Shown here: piece by piece, positions 49,065 through 58,874 of the stretch | Position numbering within the stretch: the first letter of the stretch is position 1 | How the letters are laid out: the number at the start of each line of letters is the position of its first letter | Source of the DNA: Bettongia penicillata ogilbyi | Lineage: Eukaryota; Chordata; Mammalia; Diprotodontia; Potoroidae | Direction of reading: 5' to 3' | DNA length: 64,000 nt | Assembly: GCA_023548195.1 (NCBI GenBank) | Contig: JAJHZJ010000335.1 | Span: forward strand, 6,521,047-6,585,046 | Program-made: the position numbers and the translations under genes | The notes under the pieces: generated by a model | Database searches by the model: none | Seen by the model: only the letters and a program-made list of their open reading frames with translations | What the model was told of the DNA's origin: nothing

Positions 49065-49262
49065 TAGAACGGGGGTTCTTAACTGAGGGTCCATGAGGTT
49101 GCTTTAAAAACCATTTTGATGACTTTATTTCAATATGACTGTTTTTCTTTGAAATCCCATCATATGTACTTCATTTTATGCATTTTTAAACATTATTCTG
49201 GGGCCCATAGACTAAACTAGTCTGCCCAAGGAGGCAATGATCTTCAAAAGGTTAGGAATTTC
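49065..49262. mobile_element. Short hAT-type element
   Basis: 'gttcttaactgagggtccat', 'ctttgaaatcccatcatatg', 'aaacattattctggggccca' and a right end 'caaaaggttaggaatttc'. The terminal 'gttcttaac' and 'ggttaggaa' words form imperfect inverted repeats. Confidence 0.7.
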
Positions 49263-49700
49263 TGCCTCAGAAGGACTTTAGAGCCCTCTCTGACAACCTT
49301 TATAACAAAGCATTCTCCCACAAACCAGGGGCATGCTGTCCCACAAACATGCACAGTGTCCGTGGGAAGAGTGGATATACAAATGGAGCACACTAATAGG
49401 GCAGCATGCACTGGGGGAGCATATGTGACCTAATGTCTGAGATACTGGGGGAACTCTGGATTCCTTCTCTTTTTGGTGCCAAGATAACCTGAGTTCAAAT
49501 CCTGACTGACATATCTTGACTGAGGGAACTCGCATTGCTCCCGGCACTTCTCTAGAACAATAAGATGCAAAAGGTGTGACCTGCATTAGTGGAAGGAGTT
49601 TCTTCACAGAGAAATCCCCTATCTCTAGTCCTCTAGAGACTGTTTTGGAAATAGAACTTCAATGCTTTCAAAATAGGGGGTTTTTTTGTTTGTTTTTTAT
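49263..49700. other. Unassigned stretch
   Basis: A 109-codon minus frame (49607-49278) has no recognised domain. Small SINE-like words occur near 49490 ('gagttcaaatcctgactgac'). Confidence 0.35.
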
Positions 49701-49701
49701 C

Positions 49702-49918
49702 ATCTAGGCAGCCAGGTGGATAGAATGCTGGGACAGGAGTCAGGAAGACCCAAGTTAAAATTTGGCCTCAGATACTTATTAGATGTGGGAACCTGAGCAA
49801 GTCACTTAACCTCTCTCTAAGAGGTGTTACAAGCACCAAATGAGATAGCATATGTAAAGTGCTTAGCACAGTGCCAGGCACGTAATAGGGGGGATATAAA
49901 TGATGAGCGTTTAGCAAA
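49702..49918 (+). mobile_element. MIR-type SINE, sense, full length
   Basis: 'caggtggatagaatgctggg', 'aagttaaaatttggcctcag', 'gagcaagtcacttaacctct', 'gtaaagtgcttagcacagtg' and 'ccaggcacgtaat' cover head to 3' end. Confidence 0.85.
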
Positions 49919-50545
49919 GCCTCTTTCCCTCTCCTTCCACTCCAAATACAAACTGTAAGCCTGTTCTTGGCTACTGCCTTTGGTCCTCTTAGTCTACAAA
50001 TGCCTTGCCACTAGGTGTACCTATCGGCTTTCTGGGTACTATGCAATCCAAACCCACAGACCAGCCAAGAAATGATGTGGCATGGCTGGGAGAGGCCCAT
50101 CTTTGGACACAGAAGTGAGATCTTGTTGAGGTGCATATTCCCTTAGCACTGCAGAGGCCTTGGCTGAGGAGGCCCCCTGGTTCCCAGGCTGGAAGATGGG
50201 CTTACTAACCACAGAGGCAGATGGATCTGTACTGATGCCCTGAGAAAACTCCCAGCAGCCAGGATCTTAATGAAGCCTTCCTAGAGCCCCAGAGGCAGGG
50301 ATGGGCCAGGGAAGACAAAGTAGAATCTGCCTAGGAAGTTTTCCCTGGGAGATAAACTATGTTCTTTTTCCCAAGACCTCATTTCCATCTATTTTGCTCT
50401 GGGAGGAGAAAAGAATAGGAGTGATAATTCCAACCAGGAGCCTGAGGAGAAGAGCCCTCAGGTGGAAAAATGAGGAGAAAGAGCCCTGGTCTGGAGGGAA
50501 GAGACCTTGGTTTTAGGTCAGGCCAGGGTCTGTTACAAATAGTAA
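49919..50545. other. Unassigned stretch
   Basis: No repeat family or gene is recognised. A 71-codon plus frame (50301-50516) looks random. Confidence 0.35.
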
Positions 50546-50549
50546 GAGC

Positions 50550-50845
50550 TCACAGGGGCTGCTGGCCTTGGGAGCTGGAAGAACTGGGTTCAAGTGTCAC
50601 CTCTGACCCATAATGGTGACCATGGGCTAAGTTGGTTAGCAGATGGTATGGTAAGAACACTAGTTATGCAGTCTGAGACCTGAGTTGAAATCCCACCTTG
50701 GATGCTTTTAATACCTGGGCTACCTTAGGTAAATCACTTCAACTTCCTGAGCCTAAATTTCCTCATCTGTAAAATGACAGGGTTGGAGTGGATGCCTCTA
50801 AGGCCCCCTCCAGCTCTAGACCAGACATTACATCTAAATTGCACC
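50550..50845 (+). mobile_element. Two SINEs in tandem, sense
   Basis: First: 'ctggccttgggagctggaag' and 'gaactgggttcaagtgtcac', truncated. Second: 'cagatggtatggtaagaaca', 'gagttgaaatcccaccttgg', 'ctaaatttcctcatctgtaa' and 'ctctaaggccccctccagct'. Confidence 0.7.
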
Positions 50846-50957
50846 AACTTCCCAATCCCCAACCCTCCACCACCATTAGTGTAGGGGACTGGGGCATGCG
50901 TGCCTCCCCACTATGAATTTCCTACATGGATAAAATCATATGTCAAGACCATAGGGC

Positions 50958-51125
50958 AAGGAGACTTAACCTGGGGTCCATGGACTTGATAAACATATTT
51001 CAATATTGATTTCCTTTGTAAACCAAAGTATTTTCATTTTATGCATTTAAAAATATGATCCTGAACAGGGGCCTCAGGCTTTACTAGACTTCAAAAGGCT
51101 GACATAAAAAAGGTAAGAACCTCTA
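50958..51125. mobile_element. Short hAT-type element
   Basis: 'gacttaacctggggtccatg' at the left end, internal 'gatttcctttgtaaaccaaa', and 'aaaaaggtaagaacctc' at the right. Ends are imperfect inverted repeats. Confidence 0.75.
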
Positions 51126-51289
51126 AAACAAAGAAACTTGACATCCTATATGGACATATTGATTATGACACTTATTTATGCCTTTTTTTCACAAGCAAAT
51201 CAACATGTTTTATGTTCTATGACACACGGCACTTTCCATCTCTGAAACTCTTTGTTCTATCACTGAGTTTCTAATTTTATCATTTGTAT

Positions 51290-51437
51290 ACGAAAATAAA
51301 ATTTGTATATAAAAGTAATTTGTATATGAAAATAAAATTTGTATATAAAATTGTAATATAAAATGCTTTGAATATAAAAATAAAATTTGTCTATAAAAAT
51401 TGTAATATAAAATAATTTGTATATAAAAATAATTTAG
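51290..51437. repeat. AT-rich minisatellite
   Basis: Imperfect copies of 'aataaaatttgtatataaaa' occur at 51295, 51331 and 51379 (spacing 36 and 48), with shorter 'tttgtatat' units between. Confidence 0.85.
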
Positions 51438-51525
51438 TTGCCTGGGGTACTGAGAAATTAAGTGACTTGCTCAGGGAGACATGAGGCGAGATTCGACCCC
51501 CTGTCTTCTAGATTCTTTATCCTCT
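51438..51525 (-). mobile_element. MIR fragment, antisense
   Basis: 'gaaattaagtgacttgctca', 'gaggcgagattcgaccccct' and 'ctagattctttatcctcttc'. Confidence 0.7.
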
Positions 51526-51654
51526 TCTCAATTATTCTCTAAGGTTATCAGTCACAGAGAAGCTGCTTGTCCACACTGATAGAGGATGTTTCTCATGATA
51601 AGATTTTTCAAGTGATAAAACCATAGGACCTGTAAAATAGATTTTAAATCTAAT

Positions 51655-51690
51655 GCGTATATGTATATATATATATATATGTATATAATA
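51655..51690. repeat. (TA)n microsatellite
   Basis: A TA-rich run with two TG interruptions. Confidence 0.9.
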
Positions 51691-51819
51691 TTGGATATTA
51701 TGTCCAACCTTCTCATCCTCCCATATGTCATTTCATCTCCAGAGTCCATGTCTTTGTGCACACCATCCCTCCTGCCTCACATATATTATCTCTGTTCCCC
51801 TCTCCCCTAACTCCTCTAA

Positions 51820-51958
51820 CTACTTCATGGCTTGAAATCCGCAGCTTCCCTCCACGCTAGTGTCATTTGCTATAACAAGCCTTTTCCAATTCTTTCAGCT
51901 GCCAGTACCTCTGCTCCACTCCCCCAAAGTGAACCATCCTTGTATATACCTTGTATAT
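51820..51958 (+). mobile_element. L2 LINE 3' UTR, left part, sense
   Basis: 'cttgaaatccgcagcttccc', 'gctataacaagccttttcca', 'ttgtatataccttgtatatg'. The continuation lies at 52430 beyond the polypyrimidine array. Confidence 0.6.
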
Positions 51959-51980
51959 GTTGTTTCTCTTTCTTTCTTTC

Positions 51981-52050
<70 letters not shown>

Positions 52051-52398
52051 TTCCTTCCTTCTTCCTTCCTTCCTTTCTTACTCTTCCTTCCTTCCTTCCT
52101 TGCTTCCTTCCTTTCTTACTCTTCCTTCCTTCCTTCCTTCCTTCCTTCCTTCCTTCCTTTCTTACTCTTCCTTTCTTCCTTCCTTCCTCCTTCCTTCCTT
52201 CCTTCCTTCTTCCTTCCTTCCTTTCTTACTCTTCCTTCCTTCCTTCCTTCCTTCCTTCCTTCCTTCCTTCCTTCCTTCCTCCTTCCTTCCTTCCTTCCTT
52301 CCTCCTTCCTTCCTTCCTTCCTTCCTTCCTTCCTTCCTTCCTTCCTTCCTTCCTTCCTTCCTTCCTTCCTTCCTTCCTTCCTTCCTTCCTCTCTTTAT
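51959..52398 (+). repeat. Polypyrimidine array, (TTTC)n then (TTCC)n with a periodic interruption
   Basis: A TTTC block (51970-52047) is followed by TTCC blocks. These are broken by 'ttcctttcttactcttcc' at about 52071, 52111, 52156 and 52222. About 430 bp are almost pure pyrimidine. Phe/Leu/Ser/Pro frames of almost 200 codons are by-products. Confidence 0.96.
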
Positions 52399-52429
52399 TT
52401 CTTTTTACATGTACACACAAACACATAGA

Positions 52430-52548
52430 TATGTATACATGTGTCCATGCAGATTATAATCTCCCTGAGGACATGGATTGTTTCATTTGTTTCCTTATTG
52501 TCCCTGGCACCCAACACACAGTAGCTGCTTGATAAATGCTTGATTCAT
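52430..52548 (+). mobile_element. L2 LINE 3' end, right part, sense
   Basis: 'agattataatctccctgagg', 'gtccctggcacccaacacac' and 'gcttgataaatgcttgattc' complete the L2 copy begun at 51820. Confidence 0.75.
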
Positions 52549-52720
52549 TATTTCCATTTTAAAGATGGAGAAACCAAGGCTTAGAAGAAGCTAAGGGACT
52601 TGGCCAGGGTCTCACAGCTAAAGAATATCAGAGTAAGCATTTGAATCTGGCCGTTTTTTTGATTCCAAGTTAAGTCTTGTGTTTCAGTTTTCCTATCTTG
52701 TGAAATGAAAAGTTGGACTA
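52549..52720 (-). mobile_element. MIR fragment, antisense, and SINE core remnant
   Basis: 'ttccattttaaagatggaga', 'aaccaaggcttagaagaagc' and 'cagggtctcacagctaaaga' (antisense), then 'tcagttttcctatcttgtga' (sense). Confidence 0.6.
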
Positions 52721-52721
52721 C

Positions 52722-52955
52722 ATTAGGGGTTCTTAACTCTGTGTGTGTGTGTAATGGACCCCCTTGGGTAGTCTGGTGAAATCTGTGGACCCCTTTTCAG
52801 AATTTTAAATGTATAAAATAAAATATAGTACCAAGGAAACCAATTATATTGAAATAAAGATGTCATTTTTTTTCCTATCCAATTTCATAGCCTCCTTGAA
52901 ATCCATCCAAGAGCCCCTTGGGGATCTGCTGACCCCAGTTTTAAGAACCCTTGGA
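52722..52955. mobile_element. Short hAT-type element
   Basis: 'ggggttcttaactctgtgtg' at the left, internal 'tggtgaaatctgtggacccc', and a right end 'cagttttaagaacccttgga'. Left 'gttcttaac' and right 'ttaagaac' are inverted repeats. Confidence 0.8.
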
Positions 52956-52974
52956 CCAGAAGGTCCCATCTGGT

Positions 52975-53115
52975 GTTTTATGTTCTAATGTTCTTTCCAA
53001 CTTTAATAATGTTCTAACGTCCTTTCCAGCTCATCCTATGGTCTATGGTCCCTTCCAGCTCTGATATTCTCTGTTCTAAAATGCCTGCCAGGTCTGACAT
53101 TCCTTGCATCTAATG
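52975..53115 (+). repeat. 33-bp-type tail repeat, about 4 imperfect units
   Basis: 'atgttctttccaactttaat', 'cgtcctttccagctcatcct', 'ggtcccttccagctctgata' and 'aatgcctgccaggtctgaca'. Confidence 0.75.
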
Positions 53116-53119
53116 ACAA

Positions 53120-53650
53120 AAAGGTGGCAAGCAGTGGCTCTTCCTCCCTCACCCCCCAACATGGCCTCCTTCCAGCATAGTCTGTTCCCAGGCTTGGTGG
53201 ATGAAAAGGTAATTCAAGCAACTGATGTACACAAACAAGTTGGCAAAGTCCTTTGCAACACAACGGAAATTAAAATGTAGAGTCCTGATTGATACGGTGA
53301 ATGGAAACAGCAGCCGGCTTGGCTGATGCAGTGCAGAGACAGTGGGCTTAAACAACACTTCAAGTCAGTTTAATGAATATTTCCAGACATCTCCTCTACC
53401 TCGGAGCAGCAGGAGAGCGCAAGCAATAGGGGACCCGTTAAAACTATTTATACCCTACCTGCCAACTGACAGAGTAATCGCATTTCCTCTCTGCCTTGAC
53501 TTTTATTCTTCAATGGTATTTTGTGGGAAAAATCTAAGAAACTCAGCTGGCAAAACTGTGAGCCCCAACCAAGTTCTCTTTGGAGAGAGTTTGAAAAATT
53601 CAAAAACAACCCTGGAAAAAAATAAAGGAGCACTGGACGGAGTCAGGAGA
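53120..53650. other. Repeat-free island, candidate conserved non-coding element
   Basis: About 0.5 kb with no repeat. It includes 'ggtaattcaagcaactgatg', 'acaacggaaattaaaatgta', a near-MEF2 'ctatttatac' (53444-53453) and 'gcaagcaataggggaccc'. Opposing frames up to 108 codons (plus, 53342-53668) are not recognised. Of all islands here, this one looks most like a typical conserved element by eye. Confidence 0.4.
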
Positions 53651-53900
53651 ACTAGATTCCAGTCTTGATGTGCCACTAACAAAGAGGTGTGGGAGTACCA
53701 TCCTTGAGCCTCTGTCTCTTCACCCATAGAGCCCATCTCAAAGGTATCTGGTGACTCTGAGGGTCCATGTTCTATGTGTGGAGAACACCCTGGGATCTAA
53801 GAGTCTTTTCACACCTGACATTCTATGGTAATGGTTTTTGGCTCCTCCTAGCTCAGACATTTTGTGTCCTGTGCTCTAAGTCCCCTTTCAGCTCCAGTTT
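53651..53900 (+). repeat. SINE remnant with 33-bp-type motifs
   Basis: 'agaactagattccagtcttg' and 'tctgtctcttcacccataga' are SINE-like. 'gaacaccctgggatctaaga', 'ttcacacctgacattctatg' and 'ctcctagctcagacattttg' are decayed tail units. Confidence 0.5.
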
Positions 53901-54710
53901 CCCTTGTGTTTGGAACCCACCCTTGGGCACACACATTTGTTCCAACTTCATCAGAATCCCACCATAGGGACCAGCACTGACCAAGCCTTGTAACCTCACC
54001 AGGAGCCTGGACATGGCTCTCCCTCATTGAGTAGTACTCCAAAGGTAACTACAGGAAAGCTGCCCTCAGCAGCCATGAGCCTTGTTTTCTGGCAGGTGAA
54101 GGCCCCCTCTTTAATTCCCATCAGGGCAGAATTTGGCAAGCTAGCTGCCAGGATGAATAGGATTAGGAAGAGCTGTTAAATATCTGAGGCCCAGAGAGGC
54201 ACCCACTGCTCAGAGAGCAGTACAACATGTACTCACAGGGACTTAAAGATGGGATTGGAGTCACCCCTTGAAAATTTCCTTGGTGATAATAGGAGCTTAA
54301 TGTTATTTTAACATACATAATCCTTGCCCAGACATTGCTCACATCTCAAACTGTGCCCGGCACAAGCTGACCTGAAGAGTTGGGATTTCATCTGGGGTGG
54401 ATGACACTCTTTTAGAAAATGGTAGATTTGGTTTATCAGATGCTGTTTTCTTCTCTTTCTTCTTATTCTCTATCTCCTCTACTCCAGGGTACAGTTGGAG
54501 GGACCTTTAGACAAGACATGATAAAGATATTCATCAAATATCCTTGGCTCCCTACTTTTCTGACTCACACCGACAGTTGTTATTTGTGCCTGAGGAGAGC
54601 CAGGCTGAGTCACTTTCATCTCCCTAGTCCAGAACCTCACCCCCACCTCCAAGATCTTATGTGGGCTGAGAGAGGACAGTAACAGGTGGGCCTGTCAACT
54701 AGGATCTCCA
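53901..54710. other. Single-copy stretch with a candidate conserved element at 54.08-54.42 kb
   Basis: 54250-54400 contains 'ccttggtgataataggagct' and 'taatgttattttaacataca' with no repeat signature. No frame is recognised in the rest. Confidence 0.35.
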
Positions 54711-54714
54711 AGTA

Positions 54715-54880
54715 CTTTAGGAATTTGCTCTGAGGCCCAGTGCCTAGAGAGAAAAGTGCAGCAGGACATCTGTGACCAAATCTTGACTCGGCTTTTCCTA
54801 GCTCATGATCTTGGGAAAGGTCTGTGACCTGGCTAGGCTTCAGTCTCCTTATCTGTAAAACAAGGGTGGAGATGACTGGC
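54715..54880 (+). mobile_element. MIR-type SINE, sense
   Basis: 'ctcatgatcttgggaaaggt', 'ttcagtctccttatctgtaa' and 'caagggtggagatgactggc'. Confidence 0.65.
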
Positions 54881-55098
54881 TGTTGAATGCTGTGATACAA
54901 ACACAGGCAAAATCACAGGATTTAAGAAGGAGCCCCAGGATTCATGAGGCACTTTCCTCACGACAATCCAAGTCGAAATGTTATCACCGGCAGAATAAGA
55001 GCTCCCTGGGGGGAGCAGACCTTTGGTTTTCATCATGTGACCACCACCTCATGGTGCTTTGCATGTCGAGAACACAAATATTCACAGAACTGAACTGA
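54881..55098. other. Unassigned stretch
   Basis: A 71-codon plus frame (54883-55098) is not recognised. Confidence 0.3.
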
Positions 55099-55099
55099 A

Positions 55100-55215
55100 T
55101 TTAAACACAGCTGAGGAAACTGAGGCTCAGAGAGGATCCCATACAGCTCATCATAAGCAAACAGAGATACAATTCTAACTCAGGTTCTCTGACTCAACAT
55201 ATGGGACTTTCTATT
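55100..55215 (-). mobile_element. MIR fragment, antisense
   Basis: 'agctgaggaaactgaggctc', 'agagaggatcccatacagct' and 'caattctaactcaggttctc'. Confidence 0.7.
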
Positions 55216-55224
55216 ACATCATGA

Positions 55225-55605
55225 TAGCTCCTAGTATTTTATGTTCTATGTACTAAGTTTGCTCCCAGCTCTGACATTCTCTATTCTAAGGTTCCTCCCA
55301 GATCTGTCCTTCTATATTTGAAGGTTCCTCCCAGATCTGTCCTTCTGTGTTCTAAGGTTCCTCCTAGATCTGTCCTTCTGTGTTCTAAGGTTCCTCCCAG
55401 CTCTGACCCTCTGTGTGTAAGGTCCTTCCTCATTCTGACCTTCTATGTCCTAAGGTCTATCCTACCTCTGACTTTCAATGTTCTAGGGACCTTCTCAGAT
55501 CTGACCTTCTATGTTCTAAGGACCTTCCTAGCTCTGACATTCCATTCTAAGCTCCCTCCCAGTTCTGACGTTCTATGTTCTCAGATACCTCCCACTCCAT
55601 GTAGG
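55225..55605 (+). repeat. 33-bp minisatellite, about 11 units
   Basis: 'aaggttcctcccagatctgt' units start at 55288, 55321, 55354 and 55387, exactly 33 bp apart. The right part is more diverged. The plus frame 55318-55734 has an 11-residue repeat (KVPPRSVLLCS) for the same arithmetical reason as the other arrays. Confidence 0.9.
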
Positions 55606-55832
55606 AAGTTAAGTGTCACAGTAGACAGAGCACTGAACCTAGACATAGGAAGATCAGAATTCAAATCCTTCCTCAGACACTTGTGTGTGACGCTGGGCAT
55701 ACTTACATGCTTTTTGCAGTTTCCTCATCTGTAAAATAAACATAAAAATAGCACCTATCTCCCAGGGTTGTTGTGAATATTGAATGAGATCATATAAAGG
55801 ACACAGGATATAAGTGCTAGCTAGCTAGAATG
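55606..55832 (+). mobile_element. MIR SINE, sense, full length
   Basis: 'cacagtagacagagcactga', 'gaattcaaatccttcctcag', 'tttcctcatctgtaaaataa', 'cccagggttgttgtgaatat' and 'atgagatcatataaag'. Confidence 0.85.
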
Positions 55833-55854
55833 CTGATGACAAGGGGGATATGTG

Positions 55855-55930
55855 ATGATGTTCTACGGTTGCTTCCTAGCTCTGAGATTCTGGGTTCTAA
55901 GGAATCTTCCAGCTCTGACAGTCTATGTTT
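55855..55930 (+). repeat. 33-bp-type tail repeat, two to three units
   Basis: 'ctacggttgcttcctagctc', 'tgagattctgggttctaagg' and 'aatcttccagctctgacagt'. Confidence 0.7.
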
Positions 55931-55944
55931 TACAAATGAATGAA

Positions 55945-56765
55945 AAAGCTTTAAATAAGCACTTATGTGCAAAGCTCTGGGCTTCAGGCTTTCTACCCAA
56001 ACTCCTCCCTCCTCTATAAGTAGCCCCACCAAGGGCTCTGTAGAGCTATGGTCCACCTGTGATCACCTGACAAGTAGTCCCCCAGCCAGCCCTTCTCTTT
56101 AGAAACAAATCAGCAGATAAGCAAGAAAAAAAAAACCCTAGAATTATCAGTCACCAACAACTGACAAGGAAGAGAAAGCCTGCCAACAGCTGGGGCTGGG
56201 GGTGGGGGCATCTCCTAAAGCCTGGTAAACTGCTTCGTGAATTTAAAATGCTGATCACTGGCCCAGTCTTATCGACAGGGATATCTCGTTTCCTGCCAGA
56301 GTCCCTGGAGGGGGTCTTCAGTTGCATGGCATTACTCTGGCATCGAACAAAAACAGAAGCTCCCAGGCCCAGATTCACTTGCACACACACAGAGATCCTG
56401 GCACAGTCTCTGCTGCCCACACTTACAACAGCCCCTCAGTTCCTACTCAGCAGGGACTTGCTGCCCCATCAGCTCCAAGGTGGGCAGGCAGAGTCAATTC
56501 TGGCCTGGCTGCTGACTCAGGAGTGAATGAACCCTATGGATTCACTATATCCTGACAACAATAATATTTTTATTGGGACTGGATCTGTGATTTCATCGCC
56601 TAGGGAACTACCCACAAGAAAATATCCTTTTCCAGTGCACATCAGTGTCTCCTAGGCAGTTCTTTGAGGGGGGGGCACTAGAGAAATGGCCATTCTCCTG
56701 ACTCAGCAGTGGTTTGTCTCTGGTGGCAGAAGCAGGGCAAAGTTCTCTCCATCCAATTCCCAGAT
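55945..56765. other. Unassigned stretch
   Basis: No repeat is called over about 0.8 kb, apart from an A run near 56127 and a G run near 56667. Frames of 77-92 codons (56248-56555 plus) and 89 codons (56420-56151 minus) are not recognised. Confidence 0.35.
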
Positions 56766-56769
56766 CAGG

Positions 56770-56940
56770 ATAAAAGGCTTTGGGTTTAGAAGGGTCTTCA
56801 AGATCAACTGCTGTAACCCCTCATTTTATAGATGGAGACCACTGACATTCAGAGACTTAACCAAAATCACATGGATAGTGTGGAGAAGAGCTAGGATTTG
56901 AACCCAGGATCTTCAAGGTCAAAGTTAGTGTTTTTCTTAA
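56770..56940 (-). mobile_element. MIR fragment, antisense
   Basis: 'gtaacccctcattttataga', 'ccaaaatcacatggatagtg' and 'taggatttgaacccaggatc'. Confidence 0.75.
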
Positions 56941-57074
56941 GACAGTACATTGAGTGGTAATTGGCAATCAGGACAGGGAGAGTCCCCCTAAAAGTTGGAG
57001 GACTCTAGAGCAGCTGCACCAGCTACTCAATCAAGTTACATCCAGGACAACCTTGGGAGATCTGGGGTTATCCA

Positions 57075-57340
57075 AGGTCCAGGAACCTGTCACTATCATT
57101 CACTCTTATGTTCACAACCTTGGGGTTATCCCTGATAATTTCTTCTCTTTTACCCTTTACATTCAATCAGGTATCAGGTTCTAGGTCCAGTCAATTCCAC
57201 CTCTTAGATGTTTGCAACATCTGCTCCTTTCTCTGTTTCACCACTAGCCACAAGATTCCGGACTGTCCTGTCCCCCACGGAGTCCATCCTTCATGTTGTC
57301 TTCAGGCCAAATTTGGTTGGTTCCTTCTCAAAGAGAGTCA
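57075..57340 (+). mobile_element. L2 LINE fragment, sense
   Basis: 'ttatccctgataatttcttc', 'ggtccagtcaattccacctc' and 'tagatgtttgcaacatctgc' correspond to the region upstream of the L2 3' UTR. Confidence 0.6.
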
Positions 57341-57507
57341 AGATGACATCACTATGCTAGAGCCAAGTTTCAGTGTGTCTGACTATGGCTGATCAGAGCA
57401 AGATAAGCTTGGACTGCTCTACCATAAGTGGAGCACAGATTGTCCTTGTGAACATCAGGAGACTAAACATACTTATACATGAATGTAGAACATGGTTGGG
57501 CAGGTAC

Positions 57508-57755
57508 GGGGTGCCATAGTGCATAGAGCACTGGGCTTGGAACCAGGAAGACTCATCATCATGAGTTCAAATCCCGTATCAGAAGCTTACTAGCTGTGTG
57601 ACCCTGTGCAAATCACCTCACCCTATTTGCCTCCATCTCTTATCTGTCAAATGATCTGGAGAAGGAAATGGCAAACCACTCCAGTTTCTGCCAAGAAAAT
57701 CCAAATGGGGTCATGGAGAGTGGGACACAACTAGATGACCCAACAACAAGAACAT
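57508..57755 (+). mobile_element. RTE-tailed CORE-SINE, full length
   Basis: 'tagtgcatagagcactgggc', 'gagttcaaatcccgtatcag', 'ctgtgtgaccctgtgcaaat', 'ggaaatggcaaaccactcca' and 'aaatggggtcatggagagtg', ending 'acccaacaacaag'. Confidence 0.9.
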
Positions 57756-58090
57756 GGTCATATCACAAGCTTTAGTCATTACCTCTTGCCTCCTAGGGAA
57801 GCCCAAACTTTTCTTCCTTAGCATTCAGTTCCCAGCTGCCCCATACAGTGAGTAGGTTGCACATGGCATGCACTTAGCATATGTCTGCTGAATTGAATTC
57901 CATGTACAAACTTGTCCTTTGAGATGATGGAAGAAGGGCAAGGCTTGGGGGAGACATTGTTCATCGTACCTGATAGAAATGAACACACACACACAGAGTC
58001 TTAATAGCTTAAAACCCCACTAAGACTTTCAAGTAAAATGAGCTGTGCTTAGCTCAAGAATGTAAAAGAAGGATTCTCCAGGTTGAATTC
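57756..58090. other. Unassigned stretch
   Basis: A short CA run at 57983-57994 and weak L2-like words near 57780-57860. Nothing else is recognised. Confidence 0.3.
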
Positions 58091-58094
58091 TAGT

Positions 58095-58355
58095 AACAAT
58101 AATAGCTAGTATTTCTAGCCATTTTAAGTTTAAGGTATGTAAAGCACTTTACATATATTACTTCATCTGATTCTCAAAACAATTCTGTAAAGTAGGTGCT
58201 AACATAATACTTGTTAAATAGCAGAGGAAGCTGGGACTGAAGGAGTTAGGTCACACTGGCTCAAGGTCACACACCTAGGAAGGATCTGAAGGGGAGCATG
58301 GTCTTCTTGCCTCCAAATCCAGCAGTCTGTTCACTACATCAAGTAGCTGCCTCTT
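58095..58355 (-). mobile_element. MIR SINE, antisense, full length
   Basis: 'gtatgtaaagcactttacat', 'ctcatctga'-like words, 'tctgtaaagtaggtgctaac', 'ggctcaaggtcacacaccta' and 'tgcctccaaatccagcagtc' give the complete reverse order. Confidence 0.8.
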
Positions 58356-58382
58356 CAGTGAAATGACTGCTGGTTCATTAAT

Positions 58383-58540
58383 CGATGGAAGATGAGGAGA
58401 TAGAGGAAGAAGAAAAATCAAAGAGTAAGAAAATGAAAATGGAGAAAGAAAAAGATAGAGAAAAAAGAAGAAAAATAAGAAAGAAAATAAGGAATGAAGG
58501 AAGGAGGAAAGAACAGGAAAGAAAAATAGAGATGGAAATA
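58383..58540. repeat. Purine-rich (GAAA/GGAA) tract
   Basis: About 160 bp of almost pure purine with imperfect 'gaaaaagaaa' units. Phe/Ser/Leu frames on the minus strand are compositional. Confidence 0.85.
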
Positions 58541-58544
58541 GGTA

Positions 58545-58700
58545 AGGCTGAGTAGGGTTCCAATCCTGGCAGGGTCATTCACTAGCTGTGTGGACCTGGG
58601 CAAGTCGCTTCATGTTTCTGGGCCTCCAGCCCCACTCTGTTTAAGTGAGGCACCTAGGGTAGAAGACCTCTACACACCTGACAATTCTAAATCCCAAGGT
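58545..58700 (+). mobile_element. MIR-type SINE, sense, decayed
   Basis: 'gttccaatcctggcagggtc', 'ctgtgtggacctgggcaagt' and 'cgcttcatgtttctgggcct'. Confidence 0.65.
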
Positions 58701-58874
58701 GCAATGGCATTCGGGAGAAGTCAGAGTGGAAACTGTATCGTGGATACACTAGTTAGACCCATTCCAAAGTTCTGAGGCTTTATGTTGAGGGTCAGAGGAA
58801 AGCAAAGAGTGCCAATGTGACGCCTCAATCCCTTTCACAACCTTGCCAGAAAGGTCAGAAATCCCTCCCTGAGA

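Noticed and set aside
51832..52532. Phe/Leu/Ser/Pro frames of almost 200 codons (and similar ones at 43.0 kb)
   Set aside because: They are translations of TTTC/TTCC repeats with no codon bias or conserved motif.
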